DNA of 64,000 nucleotides from Hybos culiciformis (lineage: Eukaryota; Arthropoda; Insecta; Diptera; Hybotidae): positions 95,923,750 through 95,987,749 of the forward strand of contig OZ023274.1 of the NCBI GenBank assembly GCA_964007475.1, in the 5' to 3' direction. Numbering within the stretch: position 1 is the first letter of the stretch; each line of letters starts with the position of its first letter. Below the pieces are notes generated by a model. That model searched no databases and was not told where the DNA came from. It worked only from the letters and a program-made list of their open reading frames with translations. Below are positions 58,599-64,000 of the stretch, piece by piece. The position numbers and the translations under genes are program-made.

Positions 58599-60761
58599 TG
58601 TAAAAAAATTAAAAAAAAATAGAATAAAGGGTTTTTTAAAATGTTTGTTGTGTCTGAATCTTTTTAAAATTCAATTATAATCTCTATTATAGGAGGAATA
58701 TTTAAGATTTATTCATATATAAAAATATATGGAACTTTATGTATCTAATAAAAGAAAAAAAAAACCTTTTAAAAATAAATTTGTTAACAAAGCAAAAAAA
58801 TAAATAAGCATAATATACCAAAAAATTTATTTTCCGGTTCCTCATGTTCTGCACTCTCACAACAAATCATTGGTACACTAGATAAGAGTCGGGTTTTTTT
58901 TTTAATATTTTTATTTAAATTTCTGTATTGCAATCTGTATTAAGAGTATATTTATAACATAGAGGAAAAAAAAAACTAAAGATTTATCGTTCGTTACAAA
59001 AAAACTAAAATTTCCTAAAATTAATTCAAAATAGGAAAAAAAAACAAATTCCGAAGACAAAATTGCGGAGACAAAGGTTTCACATTAAGCCTTGCGAGAA
59101 ACCCAAAGAAATATGTGTTTTAAATGAGACTAATATTATAACATCGAAAAGTATATTTCGATTAACAATAAATTAACCGACGATTATATTTTTATCATAG
59201 TTTTTTTTTTTTTTTGTAAAACTAACAAACTTTAATTCTTGAATTCAAATATTTAATCTTACATTATTATTATAATAAAATAAAAAAAAAAAACAGAAAC
59301 ATTAGATAAAACCGGAAAAATTGCAAATTTTTGGTTTTTAAAAAATGTTTATAAAATAAATAAATACATATATATATATATGTATTTTGTTTATATTTGC
59401 AAACATAGATTATAGAAAATTATTTATAGTGAAGCTTAACGATTGAAACTTATATATTACCTTAATGAAGGCCGTTCTCATTCTCATTTATGCCTAATAG
59501 CAAAAAAAAATTAATAAAAATATTTTTGTGCGTTTTCTTTTATTATTTGTAAAATATTTGTATTTATTCTCGTTCTGCATAAACTATTATGCTATATATA
59601 CAAAATATATGCCACTTTTAATCTAGGCCTAATTATTGGTAAATATTTTGATAAATATTTTTTTAAGGATTCTTATTTTGTTTTTTATTTTGTTTCAAGT
59701 GTTTTGTTCACATAATTTAAGATAATCAATTTTATTTTGACACTAACAATATAAGTGTCAAATTTAGCGTACATAGATAGTTCTTGACATCAATTCAAAT
59801 AAACATAAAAAAAATGTGTTCAAGTTTAATAAATAGTATATCTAAAAACTGTGGGATTGTCCCCAAAAAAAATTTCTGTACAGAGAAAATTGAAAATTGA
59901 AAAAAAAAAACAATTAAAAACAAATTTTATTTTAAAAATTTTAATGTCATTTCGTTTTGCGTTTACATCTTTGTAAAAGAAAATTTTATCTCTATTTTTT
60001 TTTTCAAAATTGTTTTAATCTAAAAATAAAAAAAAAAAAAATTAAATTCGCCAAGAATTTTATATAATATAAAATAAAATTAAAAATAAATTTAAAAAAA
60101 TTTAATTTTATTTTTATTATTATTAGTTTGATGTATTTATTTTTGCGAACATCACGAGATTCTCTCTTTTAAAATAAACAAAAAAATTATAAAAAAAGAA
60201 ACAAAAAAAAAATTTTAAATTATTAATTCATTAATTAATTTTTCTCTAAAATTTTTTTCAGATTTTTGATATGCTATTTTTGTCATTGAAAATTACTTTT
60301 TTTTTCATATCAAAATAGCAACTTTTGAATATTCATAAACTCAAAAAAAACAATAATAACAACAAAACAGCAAAAAAAAAAATATGCGCTAAAAGTAAAA
60401 AAAATTCTTTCCAGCTGTTTCTGAATGAAAATAATAATATTGGTAGTGGTTGCAGTACCTATGTTTTATTAAAAATCATATCAATAAAAAATAAAATTAA
60501 AGAAAAACTGTTATAATTTTTGTTTAAATATATATTAAGTATTTTCCATATTACAAAACTGACATCTTTATGAAAATATTGTTAAATAAAATAAAAAAAA
60601 ATTAAAGACTAAAACCAGCAGCAGCAGAAGTTTATTTTAAATATACAAAACTGTTATATAAAATTTAGTATAGTGATAAGAAAAAAAAAAAATAAATAAA
60701 CAAAAAATATATATTTATAAATATATATTTATTAAAATTTAAAATTAAATAAACAAAAAAA
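58599..60761. other. AT-rich stretch, probable 5' flank and UTR of the next gene
   Basis: Low-complexity AT sequence. A short CAG run (CCAGCAGCAGCAGAAG, about 60616-60631) lies ~130 bp upstream of the ATG at 60762 and may be in a 5' UTR. No other feature. Confidence 0.4.
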
Positions 60762-60833
60762 ATGAGTGGAAATCGTGGAAATCCAATGGAAAGATTCAAA
60801 GATAAAGTTATCAGAACAGTAACAAACGATCAG
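60762..60833 (+). CDS. First coding exon of an unidentified gene
   Basis: ATG at 60762 (context AAAAAAATG) opens 24 codons, MSGNRGNPMERFKDKV then IRTVTNDQ, ending at a strong donor CAG/GTAAGA in phase 0. The composition is hydrophilic and unlike chance AT-rich translations. The adjoining donor is the best evidence that this is a true exon. I do not recognise the protein. The gene probably extends past the right edge of the window; a matching phase-0 exon may start at 63715. Confidence 0.5.
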
Positions 60834-61092
60834 GTAAGAATTTAATAACTTGAATAAATTATATACTCAACATAACTGATATAAATATATCTAAAAAAAA
60901 GTCACTAGGTTTAGTTATGTTAAGTAGCAGTTTAGTAGTTTTTTTTTCTCTTAATGATCCTTTAACACTATCTATTTTTTCTTATAATGGCCTTACTTCT
61001 CTATATCAAATTAATGAATATTATTGATTAAAACCTCGTTTTTGGCTTAAAATGTTCATACTAGAGACTTCGAAAAAGTATGTTGGATATAC

Positions 61093-61213
61093 TTGACTGT
61101 ATTTTATTTGACTGTAAATACTTAGTTGACTGTAATTACATTTGAATGTTAATATACATTATGACTGTAAATCCATTTGACTGTAAATCCATTTGACTTT
61201 AAATAAATTTGAC
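61093..61213. repeat. Degenerate 16-bp tandem repeat (TTGACTGTAAATCCAT)
   Basis: Seven or eight copies of TTGACTGTA spaced about 15-18 bases apart; the last three are regular 16-mers. No coding role. Confidence 0.75.
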
Positions 61214-61321
61214 AAAATTTATATTTGTCTATATTAAAATTTATTTAAGTTAAATTTTGTTTTTAAATTAAACTGGTAAAAGTAGAATAAAATCAAATAT
61301 CATTACAACAATCATTTTTGA

Positions 61322-61397
61322 TTTTTTCCAGGATACATTTTTCCAGAATATGATTGTATATACAATCATATGCTGAAAAAATGTATCCTGGAAAAAT
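61322..61397. repeat. Near-perfect palindrome (arms about 35 bp, almost no loop)
   Basis: Left arm TTCCAGGATACATTTTTCCA then GAATATGATTGTA; the right arm is its complement with two small differences. The centre is TATA, so the loop is a few bases. It could be a very short fold-back element or a cruciform site. No target duplication was established. Confidence 0.8.
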
Positions 61398-63714
61398 TCT
61401 AAGAACTTCCTAAAATATATATACCTATAATAAGTATAGGATATTTGTGTAAATAGTGGCTAAAACGAATTGGCACCAAAATAAAGAGACAACTTAAAAT
61501 TTCATATTTTCTTGCTTAACTTTTTAATTCAATATTTTTTACTAATTAAAAAAAATAAAAATACTGATAATGTTCTTACTGAATAAACATAAAAAGAAAA
61601 TCTAAATCTAAAGCCTATTATATACATACATAATTATAGTTTATTGAATTTTATCAGAGAAAATTCAAATATTAAGCTTTTTTTGGTTTTTTTTTTTGAA
61701 AATAAAAAGTTTATGTTTTATTTTGTTTTTCTGCTTACATTTGTAATTTAAATTTTTTTTTCCCATCAGATTAAATTTAAAAATTAAAATGAAACTAACT
61801 CGATTTGAAATTGAATATATCATTAGGTCAATAGTTTAATCGCAGAATAAAAATAAATGTTCGTTTTTTATTTTATTTCTTATATTTTTTAATTTATTTG
61901 TTTGCGCAATGTGTATTTTAGCCATGTACATATTGGACATTTTTTTTATTTTTTTTTTTGTTAATTAAAACTTTGAATGAAAACTTAAATATTGTGGTTA
62001 GCTTGGTAACAAAATATATTCTGACAAGTTTTCATTCTTATAATTTTATTTAGAATTATATTTTTTTTTGAATTATAGAATTTTTGTAGATATTTGAGGA
62101 TCACTGAAAATGCATTTTAAAATATTTATTCTAATAAATTCTTCTATAAAATTTTAATTCGTTTATGTAATAAAATAGTTATCGAAATTTTATAGAGAAA
62201 GATCATTGAAAGTAGACTTGTGGGGGAACCAAATCGGTGTCTGTTTTTCAATACAGTACGATTACGATTATTTTATATATTGAGTTTAATATTCATATTG
62301 TCATATCTCATATTAAAAATTATTAATCATTATAAAATAAATTTTACTTGCATAAATAAATTTTTTTTTTGCAAACAAAATCAGTTAAAAATAAAACTAT
62401 CTTTTATTAAAGTTAATGTAAACACAAAATGTTTACGTTTTTCTGAACTATGTATACTGATTGATAGTAATTGCAAGCTTTTATTTTACGTTTATTTTAT
62501 ACATATGCATGTTTTTTTTTTTAATTGCGCCAATATCCTTTAAACCAGAAAAATTGTCCTTCCATCTAGAATAAATAAATAATGTTTACTTAAACGAATA
62601 TAGCTTTTATTTTGTGAATGAAAATTATTCAAAAGTTCATGATATGGGACAGAATTTTTTTTTTTAAGGAATCAATTGTGATTGCATTCAGACAATTTTA
62701 TTTAATTTTTTTTTTTAATGATAGATATCGCGAATACGTTTGGTATTAATACTGATAAAGAGCAATAAATTATGATTTTTTTTTTTTTTTTGGTTAAATC
62801 TGTAAAATTGTTAATAGGTCAGTTTATTAAACAAAAAAAACCAAAATTAAGGCGCGCTCAATGGAATAGAACTGTTCTATATGGGAAAAAATTGATTTTG
62901 TAATATTTTTACATTAATAATTTTAAGGAACCATAGCATTATAATATCAAAATGAAGATTATAAGTTTTTTATGATATTTGACAATTCAATAAAATATAT
63001 ATGTGATCCTAATAAATCAATTTTAAGATATTTTAAATTAATGCAGTTTTAGTTTCAAGATAAGAGGGCATATAAAATACCTTTTAGATGTTATTTTGTT
63101 TACGGGTTTTTTTTTTATAGAAAATTATAATAACATTTATAATATAAATTACATAATTTTCATATATTTATATGAAAGTTTTTTTTTTTTAATTTATTCT
63201 AATCCTAATCTCATTATTAAAAACCTTGAATCTTAATTATAATAAAAAAAAAAAATAGAAATTATAATGTAAACTTGTAAATTAAGCAAGAACAGGAGAT
63301 AAGAAAAAAAAAATTGAGAAAATTTGTAACACAAATTTTGATTACATCGCATAAATTCTTAATGTTTTATAGTTAGTCAATTAAAAATAAAAAAAAAAAG
63401 AAGATAACACCGACTTACGAAAAATAAGAACATAATTTTAAAGAAGAAAATTTTAAATTATTTAAAGTAATTGAAATAATAATTATATATATTTAGTTAA
63501 TTTTCATATACTATAGCTAGACATTAATTCCGTTAATGTTTAACAATGAAAGAGTATTTATTAGAATCCTGATTAATATCTCTATATCAATTAGCGCCAA
63601 CAACAAGATATACATGTTGTACAAATATATTATTCTTATACATTCTACTGATACGTGATTTGATGCATTTCACTACTACAAAAGTGATAATTATATTATT
63701 TTATTTTTTTTTAG

Positions 63715-63759
63715 GAACAAAGTTCAAAACGAAATTTAGCAAGTAAACATTTACTTTAA
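63715..63759 (+). CDS. Candidate second exon for the gene starting at 60762
   Basis: Acceptor TTTATTTTTTTTTAG is strong. In phase 0 (matching the donor at 60833) it reads EQSSKRNLASKHLL then TAA. Alternatively, a donor GCAA/GTAAAC at 63742-63743 ends a 28-base microexon and the gene continues. Which is right cannot be told here. Confidence 0.3.
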   Translation, partial: EQSSKRNLASKHLL

Positions 63760-64000
63760 TATACATATATTATAATAAATATTTGAGAAAATTTATTTTT
63801 GTTTATTTTTTAAATAAAAAAAATCTAGATTATAATTTAGAAAAATTTGATAAAAATTATGATGATTTTATATTCTTAAAAGACTTTAAAATCAGCTGCT
63901 TTGCTACTCGTATATGATTTTATTTTTATTTTTGCGACATTGATAATATTTTTTACAGAAATAATATAGCTTGAAATGTTATTCCAATCTTAGAGTTTTG
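63760..64000. other. Right-edge spacer
   Basis: AT-rich; nothing recognised before the window ends. Confidence 0.4.

Larger units (their letters stand above)
60834..63714. other. Presumed intron with repeats
   Basis: If 60762-60833 and 63715 onward belong together, this is a 2.88-kb GT-AG intron. It holds the 16-bp tandem repeat, the palindrome listed separately, and AT-rich low-complexity sequence. A 107-codon open frame at 62220-62543 looks like a chance translation of AT-rich DNA. Confidence 0.35.

Noticed and set aside
62220..62543. 107-codon open frame on the + strand
   Set aside because: Composition is that of translated AT-rich DNA (Phe, Ile, Lys, Asn). There are no motifs, and it lies in a presumed intron.
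1..64000. CRISPR arrays, bacterial operons or riboswitches
   Set aside because: GT-AG introns, an insect receptor and eukaryotic transposons show a eukaryotic nuclear genome. No spaced repeats of CRISPR type were seen.

Overview
The window is a very AT-rich stretch of insect nuclear DNA, mostly intergenic or intronic, with long A/T homopolymers and one 200-base assembly gap. The evidence for an insect is a 7tm_6 odorant receptor, a family confined to insects. The other recognised genes are small conserved eukaryotic genes with GT-AG introns, plus a tRNA-Arg(CCT). I cannot fix the order from sequence alone.

Recognisable genes are few. SMIM12 is complete in two exons on the + strand (21.08-21.69 kb). 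tRNA-Arg(CCT) lies on the - strand at 22.6 kb. An odorant receptor on the - strand (23.79-25.46 kb) has three phase-0 exons giving 386 sense-or-stop codons before the terminator, and it is intact except for one in-frame TGA at codon 136. The last coding exon of the RING-H2 protein Roc2/RNF7 is at 31.95-32.13 kb on the - strand; its upstream exons were not found. First exons of two unidentified + strand genes start at 32,711 and 60,762. Several short, relatively GC-rich, splice-flanked open stretches are recorded as low-confidence terminal exons.

Mobile DNA shapes the rest. A CR1-superfamily-like non-LTR retrotransposon (about 33.44-38.72 kb, + strand) has a PHD-finger ORF1, an intact endonuclease/reverse transcriptase ORF2 and a poly(A) tail. 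Between them is an unexpected open 205-codon, highly hydrophobic third frame. Two hAT elements with 8-bp target duplications carry decayed transposase pieces (12.19-13.32 kb and 57.08-58.16 kb). The first is interrupted by a 615-bp long-inverted-repeat MITE with its own 8-bp duplication. Four further fold-back elements lie at 7.76, 44.48, 47.69 and 48.61 kb, and a probable tRNA-derived SINE at 42.7 kb. Minisatellites, a 108-bp tandem duplication, a near-perfect palindrome and a five-tract G-quadruplex motif add local structure.

No operon-like or pathway relationship links the genes. The most interesting items are the extra ORF in the retrotransposon, the single-stop odorant receptor (pseudogene or readthrough candidate) and the nested hAT/MITE.
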